DNA of 64,000 bases from Lederbergia citrea (GCF_018343525.1 NZ_JAGYPH010000004.1:248001-312000); one strand, 5' to 3'. Positions 36,753-47,083 are shown, numbered from the stretch's first letter. The notes: generated from the sequence alone by a model not told the origin. Made by a program: numbers and translations.

Positions 36753-38390
36753 ATGGCTAACTTTGAATTTCTATTAACTGATTCATTAGAAAAAGTATTT
36801 CCCGAAGCTCCGCCAACATCTTTTTCATCGAAAAGTATTTCTGTTTTTCAAAATGAACAATTTTCATTTCAACTTGCCTATCATTGTTATGACAGAAACA
36901 GTAAGATTAACATTCATGTAGAGGCTGATGATTCAATCCACACATCTGTAAGTGTTGTAAAAAAAGTGCCTTCTAATCTACCAGCTTATCCTGATTCACA
37001 TGATGAAAATTATCTATACACTACACCAGGGTTATTTCCTGATTTACTAGAGCCTGTATCGGATGGAAATATTGAGCTAGAAACGGATGGCTGGAACTCT
37101 ATTTGGTTCGATGTAAATCCTCAATCAGGTACTGTGGGCGAAACGACGATTAAACTGCATATTACAGATGAAACTAATACGTCCATTTACGAACAATCAA
37201 TCAATTTTAGAGTCATACCGCACTCATTACCTGAACAAACATTAATCCATACACAATGGTTTCATGCTGACTCCCTAGCGAATTATTATCAAGTGGAAGC
37301 CTTTTCCGATGAACATTGGCGAGTCATTGAAAATTTCATTAAGACAGCTAAAGAAAACGGAATTAATATGTTGCTTACCCCTATTTTCACACCACCATTG
37401 GATACTAAGGTTGGCGGTGAGCGAACAACGGTTCAACTTGTTCAAATTTCCTTTATCGAAAGTGAGTATTCGTTTGATTTTTCATTACTGAAAAAATGGC
37501 TAGAAATTTGTAAACGTAATGGAATTAAGTACATAGAAATTGCTCATCTGTTTACACAATGGGGCGCTCAATTTACTCCTAAAATTATGGTTATGGAAAA
37601 TGGAGATCTCGTACGGAAATTTGGTTGGGATGTAGCTGCTGACAGCATGGAATATCGTTCATTTTTAGATTCTTTTCTCCCCGCATTGACTGAGTTTTTA
37701 AAAGCAAATTGGGAAGCAGAAAAAGTTTATTTTCATATTTCTGATGAACCGAATGAGTCCAATATTGCTACCTACTCAAAAGCGAAAGCAATTGCAGAAC
37801 CGCATCTTAAAGATTTTAAAATTATCGATGCACTAAGTGATTATTCATTTTTCCAAAAGGGAATCGTTACGAAGCCTGTCATCGCGTCGGATCATATTCA
37901 ACCTTTTATCGACAATAATCTTTCAAACTTATGGGTGTATTATTGTTGTGCCCAGAACAAAAACGTGAGCAATCGATTTATGGCTATGCCTTCAGCAAGA
38001 AATCGGATTATTGCCACACAATTATTCAAATACAACATAGAAGGATTTCTCCACTGGGGATATAACTTTTATAATAGTCAATATTCGATAGAGCCAATCG
38101 ATCCTTATGTGATAACAGATGCAAATAAAGCTTTTCCTTCGGGCGATTCGTTTCTCGTCTATCCTGGGAAAAACGGAGAAGCAATTCCATCCATCCGCTC
38201 GCGGGTCTTCTATCATGCCTTGCAAGATTTGCGCGCATTTCAATTGCTTGAACAACTAAAAGGAAAAGCTTTCGTATTAAATATCATTGAAAAAAATCAA
38301 ACCATAACCTTTACTGACTATCCGGTAGAGAAAGATTATATTTTCCAAATTAGAGAAGAGATTAATAGGGAAATAGAACAAGCCCTTTAA
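36753..38390 (+). CDS. DUF4091 / GH123-type beta-N-acetylgalactosaminidase candidate
   Basis: A 545-residue protein with an N-terminal beta-sandwich (about 1-150), a TIM barrel and a C-terminal region. VYFHISDEPNE at about 326-334 holds the adjacent Asp331-Glu332 pair, the catalytic dyad pattern of GH123 enzymes that cleave beta-GalNAc by substrate-assisted catalysis. No signal peptide is present; GGAGG precedes ATG. It is divergent from the sialidase gene, with shared operators. GalNAc release would fit the galactosamine genes at 50.7-55.4 kb. GH123 assignment rests on motif and length only. Confidence 0.8.
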   Translation: MANFEFLLTDSLEKVFPEAPPTSFSSKSISVFQNEQFSFQLAYHCYDRNSKINIHVEADDSIHTSVSVVKKVPSNLPAYPDSHDENYLYTTPGLFPDLLEPVSDGNIELETDGWNSIWFDVNPQSGTVGETTIKLHITDETNTSIYEQSINFRVIPHSLPEQTLIHTQWFHADSLANYYQVEAFSDEHWRVIENFIKTAKENGINMLLTPIFTPPLDTKVGGERTTVQLVQISFIESEYSFDFSLLKKWLEICKRNGIKYIEIAHLFTQWGAQFTPKIMVMENGDLVRKFGWDVAADSMEYRSFLDSFLPALTEFLKANWEAEKVYFHISDEPNESNIATYSKAKAIAEPHLKDFKIIDALSDYSFFQKGIVTKPVIASDHIQPFIDNNLSNLWVYYCCAQNKNVSNRFMAMPSARNRIIATQLFKYNIEGFLHWGYNFYNSQYSIEPIDPYVITDANKAFPSGDSFLVYPGKNGEAIPSIRSRVFYHALQDLRAFQLLEQLKGKAFVLNIIEKNQTITFTDYPVEKDYIFQIREEINREIEQAL

Positions 38391-38394
38391 TTTT

Positions 38395-38440
38395 AAAAAA
38401 TAGGCGACAGAAGAATTAATTTTCTTCGTCGCCTATTTTT
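38395..38440. terminator. Bidirectional terminator
   Basis: AAATAGGCGAC pairs with GTCGCCTATTT around an inner AGAA/TTCT pair, between the convergent GH123-type and Gfo/Idh genes. Confidence 0.85.
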
Positions 38441-38445
38441 CTCGT

Positions 38446-39627
38446 TTAAGCGTTAACTTCGACTTTTAGCTCTTCATCCGTCTTAGGACGATGAATTCCT
38501 TGATCAACATAAACAACTTTTCCACCAGATCGAATCGATTCAGTAGCTGCACATCCAACCGCAACGCTCATCCGGCCGGCGAATGGTGTTGTAAGTGGTT
38601 GCTTATTATATAAAGCTAAATTGACGAAGTCTTCACAAATACGTGGATCCGCACCGCCATGCGTTCCAGGCATTTGCTTCATTTCATATACAATATCGCT
38701 CATTTCATGCCATGAGCCAGATTTTCTTGTTTTTACATATACCTTATCGTTGACATCGTCATTTTCGATACGCCCTTTCGTACCGATAAATGTATAATTT
38801 CGAGAATAATCAGGTGTAAAATGACATTGCATGTAAGACGCCTTAATGCCACCTTCTAATTCCATGATCACCATATTATTATCTTCTACGTCAATTTCTT
38901 CACGGAATGCACATTGTGTTAACCGTTCTAGACTAGCTTCTGGGCATGTATCTTTTAGTTCACAATCAGGGCAATGTAAATCATTCGGTTTGTCTCCACC
39001 ATAATAATCTAGGCTTCCATATGCAGAAACTTTCTTTGCATATTTGCCAGTTAACCAATGAATGACGTCGAAATCATGAGATGCTTTTTGCAGCAGTAAT
39101 GATGTTGTGTTCGCAGCTGTCCCATGCCAATCATGATAATAAAAATAGCCGCCAAGCCCAACAAAATGTCTCACCCAAACTGCTTTAATTTCACCAATCA
39201 CACCTGAATCGATGATTTCTTTCATCGTTTGGTACATGCTCATATAACGCATGTTGAAACCAATCATTAAATGTTTCCCTGATTTTTTCCATTCATCAAG
39301 AATGCGGTCGCAGCCTTCTGGTGTAATCGCTAATGGTTTTTCACAATAAACATGTTTTCCTGCCTGTAGAGCTGCGGTTGCATGTTCTTCATGCATAAAA
39401 TCTGGTGAAAAAATTGCAATTGCATCGATGTCTTCTCTTAGAAGCAACTCTTGATAATCAGTGGTAACAAATGCAGCTTCATTTACATCTTTTTTAAATG
39501 TATCTAGTGCCTTTAAAGATACATCAGCAGCTGCAACGACAACTGAGTTACCCTCTGGCTTATGCCAATATTCTACAATTGAACTTCTTCCACCTGCTCC
39601 GATGATGCCGATTCTTAACTGTTTCAC
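38446..39627 (-). CDS. Large Gfo/Idh/MocA protein with Cys cluster, glycan locus
   Basis: A 393-residue NAD-type dehydrogenase: RIGIIGAGGRSSIVEYW, HVYCEKPLAIT (EKP), LLLQKASHDFDVIHWLTG as the active-site helix, then a cysteine-rich CPDCELKDTCPEA insert and a terminal GTHGGADPRICEDF. The His/Asp-rich ends resemble GH109, a family of NAD-dependent glycosidases, so it could be such a glycosidase or a sugar dehydrogenase. GTG start at 39627 with GAGGTG upstream. It may be the last gene of the transporter-fucosidase operon, after a 252-bp repeat. Confidence 0.8.
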   Translation of the reverse strand: MKQLRIGIIGAGGRSSIVEYWHKPEGNSVVVAAADVSLKALDTFKKDVNEAAFVTTDYQELLLREDIDAIAIFSPDFMHEEHATAALQAGKHVYCEKPLAITPEGCDRILDEWKKSGKHLMIGFNMRYMSMYQTMKEIIDSGVIGEIKAVWVRHFVGLGGYFYYHDWHGTAANTTSLLLQKASHDFDVIHWLTGKYAKKVSAYGSLDYYGGDKPNDLHCPDCELKDTCPEASLERLTQCAFREEIDVEDNNMVIMELEGGIKASYMQCHFTPDYSRNYTFIGTKGRIENDDVNDKVYVKTRKSGSWHEMSDIVYEMKQMPGTHGGADPRICEDFVNLALYNKQPLTTPFAGRMSVAVGCAATESIRSGGKVVYVDQGIHRPKTDEELKVEVNA

Positions 39628-40031
39628 TATTTAACACCTCTTCTAATATTAGGGCTTCATGGCAATTTTTTAATATGATTGTTTTCGCAAACTTTGTTGC
39701 TTTAACCAAGTAGTGCAGAGAGGTTGATTTCCGCTCCAGTTGCTCGCTTTCCGCGGGGCGGGCGGTTTGTCCAGCTACAGCTCCTAGCCCCTCGAGGTCA
39801 TAAGGCATATTACTTCGTGGCTGAAAGGCAGCCACTACGTAATATGTCTTATGCTTGTCGGGGCTGGTCAAGGCGCTTTCGCTTTTCCAAGAGCCTCCTC
39901 GGCGTAAACGCCTTTGGGGTCTCACCTGTCCCGCTGCTCCCGCAGGAGTCTCGCACTTTCGCTCCAATCAACCTACATACAACAGTTATTGCTTTAAAAG
40001 CAACAATCTCTTAGAAAAGTGCCTTTTATAT
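39628..40031. other. Intergenic region with a structured repeat
   Basis: 404 nt without a gene. It holds the 252-bp repeat at 39722-39973. Confidence 0.7.
39722..39973. repeat. 252-bp structured palindromic repeat, Bacillus family
   Basis: Flanked by GGTTGATT and AATCAACC, it contains GCGGAAAGCGAGC-type and TCCTGCGGGAGCAGCGGGACAGG-type segments that I know as dispersed Bacillus repeats. Nested in it is a hairpin (about 39800-39855) with GGCTGAAAGGCAGCC and mirrored ATATTAC/GTAATAT arms. The GC content is visibly higher than the neighbours. No protein is credible in it. Confidence 0.8.
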
Positions 40032-42404
40032 TTATTTAAATACAAACTGATACTTTTGGTTTTTATTCATCTCAATTTCAATTAATCCATCAACAGGATC
40101 GATTCGTTTATCTTCTTTACCTTCTTCGCGAACGATGACGGATTCACTAGACTTGAAAATAAATGGATTTTCGGTGTTACAAGTTACTTCTAACAAGCTG
40201 ACCTGCATCTTATCCCAAGATACACTTACCTCAAAACCTCCATGGACACGAATGCCAGTTAACGATCCTTTTAACCATGTGGAAGGAAGGGCTGGTAATA
40301 ATTCAACATAACCTTTATGGGATTGAATAATCATCTCCGCTACTCCTGCTGTGTAGCTGAAATTTCCATCAATTTGGAAAGGTGGATGTGCACCAAGTAG
40401 GTTTGGATAAATTCCCCCGCCTACAAACACTTCTCTTTTAGCTTCTACAATGTTAAATAACTGCTTAAATAACTCATTTACTCTCTCTCCGTCTTTCAAT
40501 CTAGCCCAAAGACAAATCTTCCAGCCAAGACTCCAGCCAGTTCCTTCATCTCCACGTCTATTTAACGATTGTTTCACAGCGTCCATGAATGGTCCCTCAG
40601 TAATTTGATTTCCCGGGTAGGCGCCATATAAATGGGATACATGGCGGTGATGTGGCTCGACATCTTCATAATCAATCAACCATTCTTGTAGTTGTCCATA
40701 TTTACCGATTTGCATAGGATGCAGGCGCTCTTTCGCTGTTTTGACTTGTTGAACCCATGCATCATCAATATCGAGTACTGCCGCTGCTTCAATACAATTC
40801 GTAAACAAGTCCCAGATGATTTGCAGATCCATCGTTGCACCTTTTGTCACCGATCCTTTTTGACCATTATCAGCGAAAAAAAGATGTTCAGGTGAAGTAG
40901 AAGGCGATGTAATGAGATAGCCGTTTTCATCCTCAATCAGCCAATCTAAACAAAAGTCCGCAGCACCTTTCATTAAAGGAAATGCTTCTTCGGCTAAATA
41001 TGCTTTATCTTGAGAAAACGAGTAATACTCCCATACATGTCGGCATAACCATGGACCGGACATTGGCCAGAACGCCCAAACTGGATCTCCGTAGCGGTCA
41101 TCCCCTACAGGATCGGCATGTCTCCATAAATCTGTATTATGATGCGCCGTCCACCCTTTTAATCCATATCTTTCATTTACCATTTTCTCGCCATTAACCG
41201 AGAGTTCTTCGATTGCTTTTAGCAATGGACGATGGCACTCAGCTAGGTTTGTCACCTCTGCAGGCCAGTAATTCATTTCTGCATTAATGTTTAACGTATA
41301 ATTGGATGACCAAGGAGCGCGTGTTAAGTCATTCCAAATTCCTTGTAAGTTTGCAGGCTGTGTACCTTCTCTTGAAGATGCTATTAATAAATAGCGGCCG
41401 TATTGGAAAAGTAGCTCGGACATTCCCAAATCATCAGCGCCGTATTTTCTCACTCTATCATCCGTATCAAGTTCTTCTTGCGGTTTATCATAATCTAACG
41501 AGAAGTCCACACGCTTGAAAAGATTCTGATAATCTTGAACATGTTCCTCTTTTAATTGCTCATAAGAAAAACTCATTGCTTTTGCAAGAATCTCTTCGTT
41601 TTTTCGAGTCAATTCGCCAAAATATTTCCCGGGTAATTGATCGAAACCGTTAAATGATGTAGCAGCTGAAAAATAGAGAACTGCTTTCGAAGCATTTTGA
41701 ATAGAAAGTCTTCCATTCTCGGAATCTACTTGCCCATCTTCTACTACTACACCTAATCTACCCTCGAAATGAATCGCTCTAGTTTCGCCAAACTCACCAT
41801 AGATGATTGGTTGCTCATTCTCATGGAAATATGTCGGTGCGCAAACTTCTGGGCAAATTCCTTGTAATACCACTTCTTCTTCTGAGTTTAAGGTTCTATA
41901 TTTTAATAAACTATCTAATGTGATATTTACGTTTAAACTTTTTTCAACTGAACTAGTCAGTTGAATGGCTAACACTTGGTGGGGATGGGAAATAAAGGCT
42001 TCCCGAGTGTATTCCACTTTTCCTACTGTATATTTTACAGAGGATATGGCCTCTTCAATATTTAACGTTCTTTCATACTTACGGGCTACATCCCCATGAA
42101 GATATTGAATTTTTAGATTCCCAAGTGGCATATACGCTTGAGTAAACGGACCAAACATATTTTTTGTTTCATCTATTGCTTCTTCATAATTTTCTTCATC
42201 AATCAGTTTTCTTACTTTTTCTAGGGATTCCCTGTCATCATACTGCTTTTCTCTATTAGGAGGACCTGACCATAATGTATCTTCATTTAACTGAAATTGG
42301 TCAACCTCGACACCTCCGAAGTGCATCGCTCCCAATCTTCCGTTCCCTAATGGCAAAGCTTCTGTCCAAAAATTGGCCGCTTTTTTATACGATAAAAGAT
42401 TCAA
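40032..42404 (-). CDS. GH95 alpha-1,2-L-fucosidase, cytoplasmic
   Basis: A 790-residue inverting alpha-L-fucosidase of family 95. The family N-terminus NFWTEALPLGNGRLGAMHFGG and the Asn-containing NYTLNINAEMNYWPAEVTNL (the Asn pair that activates water) are clear, with the AAYPGNQIT and GWSLGWKICLWARL regions of the (alpha/alpha)6 barrel. I prefer the TTG at 42404 (GGAG 8 nt upstream) over the ATG five codons earlier, which has no site. No signal peptide. It follows the GH110 gene and should trim H-antigen fucose after import. Confidence 0.92.
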   Translation of the reverse strand: MNLLSYKKAANFWTEALPLGNGRLGAMHFGGVEVDQFQLNEDTLWSGPPNREKQYDDRESLEKVRKLIDEENYEEAIDETKNMFGPFTQAYMPLGNLKIQYLHGDVARKYERTLNIEEAISSVKYTVGKVEYTREAFISHPHQVLAIQLTSSVEKSLNVNITLDSLLKYRTLNSEEEVVLQGICPEVCAPTYFHENEQPIIYGEFGETRAIHFEGRLGVVVEDGQVDSENGRLSIQNASKAVLYFSAATSFNGFDQLPGKYFGELTRKNEEILAKAMSFSYEQLKEEHVQDYQNLFKRVDFSLDYDKPQEELDTDDRVRKYGADDLGMSELLFQYGRYLLIASSREGTQPANLQGIWNDLTRAPWSSNYTLNINAEMNYWPAEVTNLAECHRPLLKAIEELSVNGEKMVNERYGLKGWTAHHNTDLWRHADPVGDDRYGDPVWAFWPMSGPWLCRHVWEYYSFSQDKAYLAEEAFPLMKGAADFCLDWLIEDENGYLITSPSTSPEHLFFADNGQKGSVTKGATMDLQIIWDLFTNCIEAAAVLDIDDAWVQQVKTAKERLHPMQIGKYGQLQEWLIDYEDVEPHHRHVSHLYGAYPGNQITEGPFMDAVKQSLNRRGDEGTGWSLGWKICLWARLKDGERVNELFKQLFNIVEAKREVFVGGGIYPNLLGAHPPFQIDGNFSYTAGVAEMIIQSHKGYVELLPALPSTWLKGSLTGIRVHGGFEVSVSWDKMQVSLLEVTCNTENPFIFKSSESVIVREEGKEDKRIDPVDGLIEIEMNKNQKYQFVFK

Positions 42405-42446
42405 TTGGCAATCTCCCATTCTATTCGTTATTGTATATTCTCATTT

Positions 42447-44351
42447 CTATCGGTCTACTAGAACATTTGAGTCCAGTACCATCGTTAAATCTTCGACAAT
42501 CATTAAATCGCTTTCATGCATCCGCTTCATTCTAGCATAGACCTGTTGCAGACGTTGATATGTGTTATTTGATATTACTACGTTCTTACATGTGTCAAAT
42601 TCAAAAAATACATTCTTTTTATTTTCTTTGTCTAGCTTGTTGCTGCGCATATTCACAATCTTATTATTTTGGATAATTAGGTTTTCTACGTTCTCTGCTG
42701 AAACTACATATTCATGATGCATGTAAAATATATTGTTCTCAATCGTAATATTTTTGTGAATCGGAACGGGAGAATTTTTCTCTCCTAATGCAATCGGGTG
42801 AATATAGATTGCAGGTTTTCGATAATTCCAATCATCCACAGGGGTCACGCGAAATGTATTTCCACGAATAGTCATATCTCTAACAGGACCTGATTCATAC
42901 CAATCATTCGAATCATTTGAAATAAAGATCGTACTCATCGTAATATTTTGGAAATTATTATTCTCAATTAACACTTTCTGGCGTGTTGTACAGAGGATTC
43001 CTCTTGTCGGAACATGGGCGAACTTATTATTAGTAATCACGACTTCTGGTGTATAAGTCACATTCTCCATGACATATAAAAATTCATTATCCTCATTTTT
43101 AACCCGCTCAAATGGCAGCTTTTTATTCACTGTTACTTGCATCGTTTGCAGGTCATTTCCATCTTTTCCGGGATGAACAACATTAGTCACTTCATACTCT
43201 TCTTCGAATTCATCCCCCATTGTCGCTCGATTAAAAAATACGACTTTATCACCAATATGATATTGCGGGAATCCAGCTTGCTGCGGGTGTGCATAGATGA
43301 CCTCCAGTGACTTTTCATCGATTATTTTTTGTACCCTCGTGAACGTACCGTGGATATTAATGGGATCATCATGTGGATGTTCGAAAGTACAATCATTAAT
43401 CGTAATTTTCCCCTTGGCTCCCGAAACATGGATAGAATCGGCGAAGCTTGACCCATGTTTCCCCATAGCGGTATTTGGAATGAATTGAGCCGACTCAAAA
43501 GAAACATCGCCACTCATTTGAACTAAAAAGCCAAAACCATGCAAATAATGGATCGTTACATTTGATAAACAAATATTTTCACTTTCCCAAATAAGGGCTC
43601 CTGCCGTATTGCGGTCAATTACTTTACAAAATTCAAATACTCGATTAGGAGCAATGGCGCTTGGAAGAGCTTGATCATAATAAATACGAATCTTCCCTTT
43701 GCTTAATTCCTCAATTTTTAAGCGTGTATTTGCAAATGGTCCTTCATTGACCGCAAACCTTCTTTTTACTCCACTCACTTCGTCGAATCCGACAATTACC
43801 ATATCATTTTTGGAGCCTTCTTCTTTCCAATAATATTCCTTTGAATAAGGACTCTTTTCACTCAACCAGTAAAATGACTGCCCATTTTCACTTACTTCAT
43901 AGGGAATATATTCTTCAAGGTAATAGTCTGCATAAAAAAGTTCCTGTTCTTCACCTGTACTTTGTACCATTAATTCCGATAGGGTTGAAACTTCATAATC
44001 CCATGATAAATTTTGAATATGGATATTTTTCGAATGGAAAATCCCCAATCCCATGACGTCTCCATGAAAAATAAACATGGAGCCATTCCCTTCAATCGTC
44101 ACATTTTCCAGTTCTTCAATTAAAAAACAAACTGTTTTCACAGGGTGACGTATTGTATCCGTATTCGACGTATGAAAAGCTCTTTTCGGTGCATGATCAG
44201 GGTAAAAATGATAGATTCCTTCTGGAAAAGAAATTATAATATCGTCTTTTATTTGTTTTATTTCTTGTAACATAGAATAAACAATTGGAGAATGATCTTT
44301 TATAGAGTTTGCTTCTCCGCCGTAATCTTTTACATCAATGATTCGTGTCAT
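42447..44351 (-). CDS. GH110 alpha-1,3-galactosidase (blood-group-B type), cytoplasmic
   Basis: A 634-residue right-handed beta-helix of family 110. The motif FADSIHVSGAKG then HPHDDPINIHG (Asp328-Asp329) agrees with the catalytic Asp pair of the family, whose members remove branched alpha-1,3-galactose of blood group B. Repeated beta-helix rungs with VxI/NN patterns fill the C-terminal half. There is no signal peptide and GAGGTG precedes ATG. It lies after the sugar-binding lipoprotein gene, separated by a partial terminator. Confidence 0.85.
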   Translation of the reverse strand: MTRIIDVKDYGGEANSIKDHSPIVYSMLQEIKQIKDDIIISFPEGIYHFYPDHAPKRAFHTSNTDTIRHPVKTVCFLIEELENVTIEGNGSMFIFHGDVMGLGIFHSKNIHIQNLSWDYEVSTLSELMVQSTGEEQELFYADYYLEEYIPYEVSENGQSFYWLSEKSPYSKEYYWKEEGSKNDMVIVGFDEVSGVKRRFAVNEGPFANTRLKIEELSKGKIRIYYDQALPSAIAPNRVFEFCKVIDRNTAGALIWESENICLSNVTIHYLHGFGFLVQMSGDVSFESAQFIPNTAMGKHGSSFADSIHVSGAKGKITINDCTFEHPHDDPINIHGTFTRVQKIIDEKSLEVIYAHPQQAGFPQYHIGDKVVFFNRATMGDEFEEEYEVTNVVHPGKDGNDLQTMQVTVNKKLPFERVKNEDNEFLYVMENVTYTPEVVITNNKFAHVPTRGILCTTRQKVLIENNNFQNITMSTIFISNDSNDWYESGPVRDMTIRGNTFRVTPVDDWNYRKPAIYIHPIALGEKNSPVPIHKNITIENNIFYMHHEYVVSAENVENLIIQNNKIVNMRSNKLDKENKKNVFFEFDTCKNVVISNNTYQRLQQVYARMKRMHESDLMIVEDLTMVLDSNVLVDR

Positions 44352-44386
44352 TTATGGCACCTCTATACTTAATCAATTTCACTTCA

Positions 44387-44432
44387 AAAAAAGAATACAC
44401 ATCAGTACAAGACCTCAGTGTATTTTTTTTAT
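44387..44432 (-). terminator. Hairpin between SBP and GH110 genes
   Basis: AATACAC pairs with GTGTATT, extended by A7/T7 runs. It is likely to lower downstream expression so that the binding protein is made in excess. Confidence 0.65.
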
Positions 44433-44441
44433 TATGTTTAA

Positions 44442-46097
44442 TTATTCTTTCTCAAAATCATATGCTTTTTGATAGACTTCTAAATAACGATCGACTTGTA
44501 AATTTTTAAAGCCATCAATATAGCTATTCCATTCTTTATCAATATTTTTTGAACCTGTAGCAAATTGCACCATGTTTTCTTCGATATATTTATTAATATT
44601 CGTTTGTAATAATGCAACTTCTTCCGCATCTTCAGGGGCAATCCAAGCTGCTTGGGCATTAAATTGTTCTTCCGGTTCAAATCCATCATATTTTTTCGTA
44701 GCGTTGAATAATCTTCGTTCAAAACCTTCTGGTGACCATTCATCCGTTGCCGTACCAATTGAGTCTCTAAGAGCTCTAGTTTGTAATATTGGACCTCTTT
44801 CTCCCCACGCGTATTCAACTTTATCTTCCTCTTTCATATTAGGATCTTGAGGAATAATTGCGTATTTTGCCTGTTTGCCATTTAAATCGATGTCCTCTGG
44901 ACCACCTTTCTTCCAATGAACACCCTCTTTTCCATATGTCATTGCAACTGTACCTTCTTCTGAATACAAGTAATCTGCTAATTTTATTAACGCTTCGGCT
45001 TTTTTCCCTTTCGCCTTATCAGTGATTGCGAAAGCAAAATTATTTACACTGCCATAATCAGATGATGTATACTGTGCGCCATCAGGACCTTTTAGAGGAG
45101 GAACAACATCATAGTGCTTTGAATGTTCGGAGTTTAAATCTACACCGATGGCAGAGTGACTTGCCGCAAACGCCCCCAGTTTTGCTTCACCTTCAGGAGT
45201 CCCCAATTGTTTTAAAGCTTCTGCATTTTGAGTGAATGTACCGTGATCGATTAAACCTTCTTTGTATAATGATTGAACGTATTTTAGTCCGTCTTTCCAT
45301 TCAGGCTGCATTGCACCTAATGAGAGCTTACCATCGTTAACGTTAATATAATTCTTCCCATTATTAGGTATAAAAGCACCCATTAAAAATTGGATTGGGT
45401 TATCTCCTACCATTGTACTTTCTCCACTCAATGGGATTTCATCCTTCTTACCATTTCCATTTGGATCGTCGTTCTTAAATGCTTCTAATACTTTCTTATA
45501 TTCTTCAGTTGTTTTAGGCATTTCTAAATTTAAGTTTTTCAACCACTCTGTATTGATCCACATTTTTCCGTATCTTGAACAATGGTAACATTCGCCTAAT
45601 AAAGGCAATCCATAAATATTACCATCTAGAGCTGTCATGCCTTTTTCTAAATAAGGAACTTCTTCCATTCCCTTTTGAATATTCGGTGCATGTTCTTTAA
45701 TTAGGTCGTTTAAAGGTAGGAAGACGCCTTCTTTACCATACTTTTGTGCTTCTACTTTTGAAATATTATCAATCCATGTTACTAACAAATAAGCATCTGG
45801 ATAGTCACCACTAGCTAATGACAATTGACGTTTTTCTTTTGCCGCATCTTGGTTGGCATACTCCCACTTTATTTTCATATTAAATTTTTCTTCCACCATT
45901 TTTGTAAACTCATTTTCGCTAAAATCCTTAGAATCAGCAAACTTTGGTGTAAAGATAGTTACCTCAACCGGACCATTTGGATCTGAATTCTCATTTGATT
46001 TACCACTTGACGGTTGGTTCTTGCTAGGAACACATCCTGCTAAAAACAAGGCCGCTGATAATAACAGCGTAAGGCTCATTAATGCTAATTTTTTCAT
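44442..46097 (-). CDS. CUT1-type sugar-binding lipoprotein
   Basis: A 551-residue extracellular solute-binding protein with lipobox LAGC and a Ser/Asn-rich linker. The large LipO/LplA-like type is used for oligosaccharides rather than monosaccharides. The ligand is unknown; genome context points to a fucosylated or galactosylated glycan. It follows the permeases on the same strand after 78 nt. No ATPase gene accompanies it, so a shared MsmX-type ATPase elsewhere is expected. Confidence 0.92.
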   Translation of the reverse strand: MKKLALMSLTLLLSAALFLAGCVPSKNQPSSGKSNENSDPNGPVEVTIFTPKFADSKDFSENEFTKMVEEKFNMKIKWEYANQDAAKEKRQLSLASGDYPDAYLLVTWIDNISKVEAQKYGKEGVFLPLNDLIKEHAPNIQKGMEEVPYLEKGMTALDGNIYGLPLLGECYHCSRYGKMWINTEWLKNLNLEMPKTTEEYKKVLEAFKNDDPNGNGKKDEIPLSGESTMVGDNPIQFLMGAFIPNNGKNYINVNDGKLSLGAMQPEWKDGLKYVQSLYKEGLIDHGTFTQNAEALKQLGTPEGEAKLGAFAASHSAIGVDLNSEHSKHYDVVPPLKGPDGAQYTSSDYGSVNNFAFAITDKAKGKKAEALIKLADYLYSEEGTVAMTYGKEGVHWKKGGPEDIDLNGKQAKYAIIPQDPNMKEEDKVEYAWGERGPILQTRALRDSIGTATDEWSPEGFERRLFNATKKYDGFEPEEQFNAQAAWIAPEDAEEVALLQTNINKYIEENMVQFATGSKNIDKEWNSYIDGFKNLQVDRYLEVYQKAYDFEKE

Positions 46098-46175
46098 AAA
46101 AACATCTCCTTTTTTTTCTTAACGTTTTATTAAACTACCAACGTTACGGGTCTTAGAAAACTCTTCTCACTTTAA

Positions 46176-47072
46176 TTAACCTTTTACAGAACCAATTAGC
46201 ATTCCTTTAACGAAATGCTTCTGTACGAAAGGATACAAAACTAATACTGGTAAACTTGAAACTACAATTAAGGAGTATTTCATTAATTCTTTTAACCCTT
46301 GCATTTTCAACATTTCTTGAATATTTGCTGATGTATCTGCATTCAAGATTAAGATGCTTCTTAAGATAATTTGAAGTGGAAACAACTCTTCTGATTTTAA
46401 GTAGATCAATGCATCAAAGTACATATTCCACTTCATAACCGCATACATCAACACAAGAACGGCAATGATTGGCTTAGCCAAAGGTAAAACAACCTTAAAG
46501 ATAAAACCTATGTCACTGCAGCCATCCATTTCACTTGCTTCTACTAATTCTTCCGGAATGGTTGATTGGAAGAACGTTCGAGCAATAATTACTTGGAAAA
46601 CGGCAAGTGCGGAAGGCAATAATAATGACCAGATTGTATCAATTAAATTCAAGTTTTTCACAACTAGATACAAAGGAATTAACCCGCCATCAAAAATCAT
46701 CGTAAACACAAGTAATAGCATAATGAATTTACGTCCATAAAACGTTCTTCTAGAAAGTGGGTATGCTAGCATAATCGTTATGCTTACACTAATAAATGTT
46801 CCTGCAACTGTATAGAACAATGAATTCGAGAACCCTTGAATAATTTGCGGGTTCTTAAATATCGTTTTGTACCCTAATATTGTCGGATCTACCGGAAGTA
46901 GCCATACGCGACCGGCTGTCACAGCTGATGGACTACTGAAAGAAGCACTAACAATATAAATTAGCGGATATAAAACGGCTATTAAAACTAAACTTAAGAA
47001 AATGTAAATAGCTCCTATAAAAATACGATCGATCATCGATTCTCTTATTCTTGTATTTGCAATGGATTTCAT
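46176..47072 (-). CDS. CUT1 ABC transporter permease, YtcP/LplC-like
   Basis: A 298-residue permease with six hydrophobic segments and the EAA loop EASEMDGCSDIGFIFKVVLPLAKP. The start is ATG 47072 with GAGGG upstream. It pairs with the other permease and the lipoprotein as an oligosaccharide importer. Confidence 0.92.
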   Translation of the reverse strand: MKSIANTRIRESMIDRIFIGAIYIFLSLVLIAVLYPLIYIVSASFSSPSAVTAGRVWLLPVDPTILGYKTIFKNPQIIQGFSNSLFYTVAGTFISVSITIMLAYPLSRRTFYGRKFIMLLLVFTMIFDGGLIPLYLVVKNLNLIDTIWSLLLPSALAVFQVIIARTFFQSTIPEELVEASEMDGCSDIGFIFKVVLPLAKPIIAVLVLMYAVMKWNMYFDALIYLKSEELFPLQIILRSILILNADTSANIQEMLKMQGLKELMKYSLIVVSSLPVLVLYPFVQKHFVKGMLIGSVKG

Positions 47073-47083
47073 GTGCTTCCCTC

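Noticed and set aside
39724..40014. Open reading frames on both strands across the 39.7-40.0 kb region
   Set aside because: They run through the structured repeat, have no ribosome binding site and unlikely composition.
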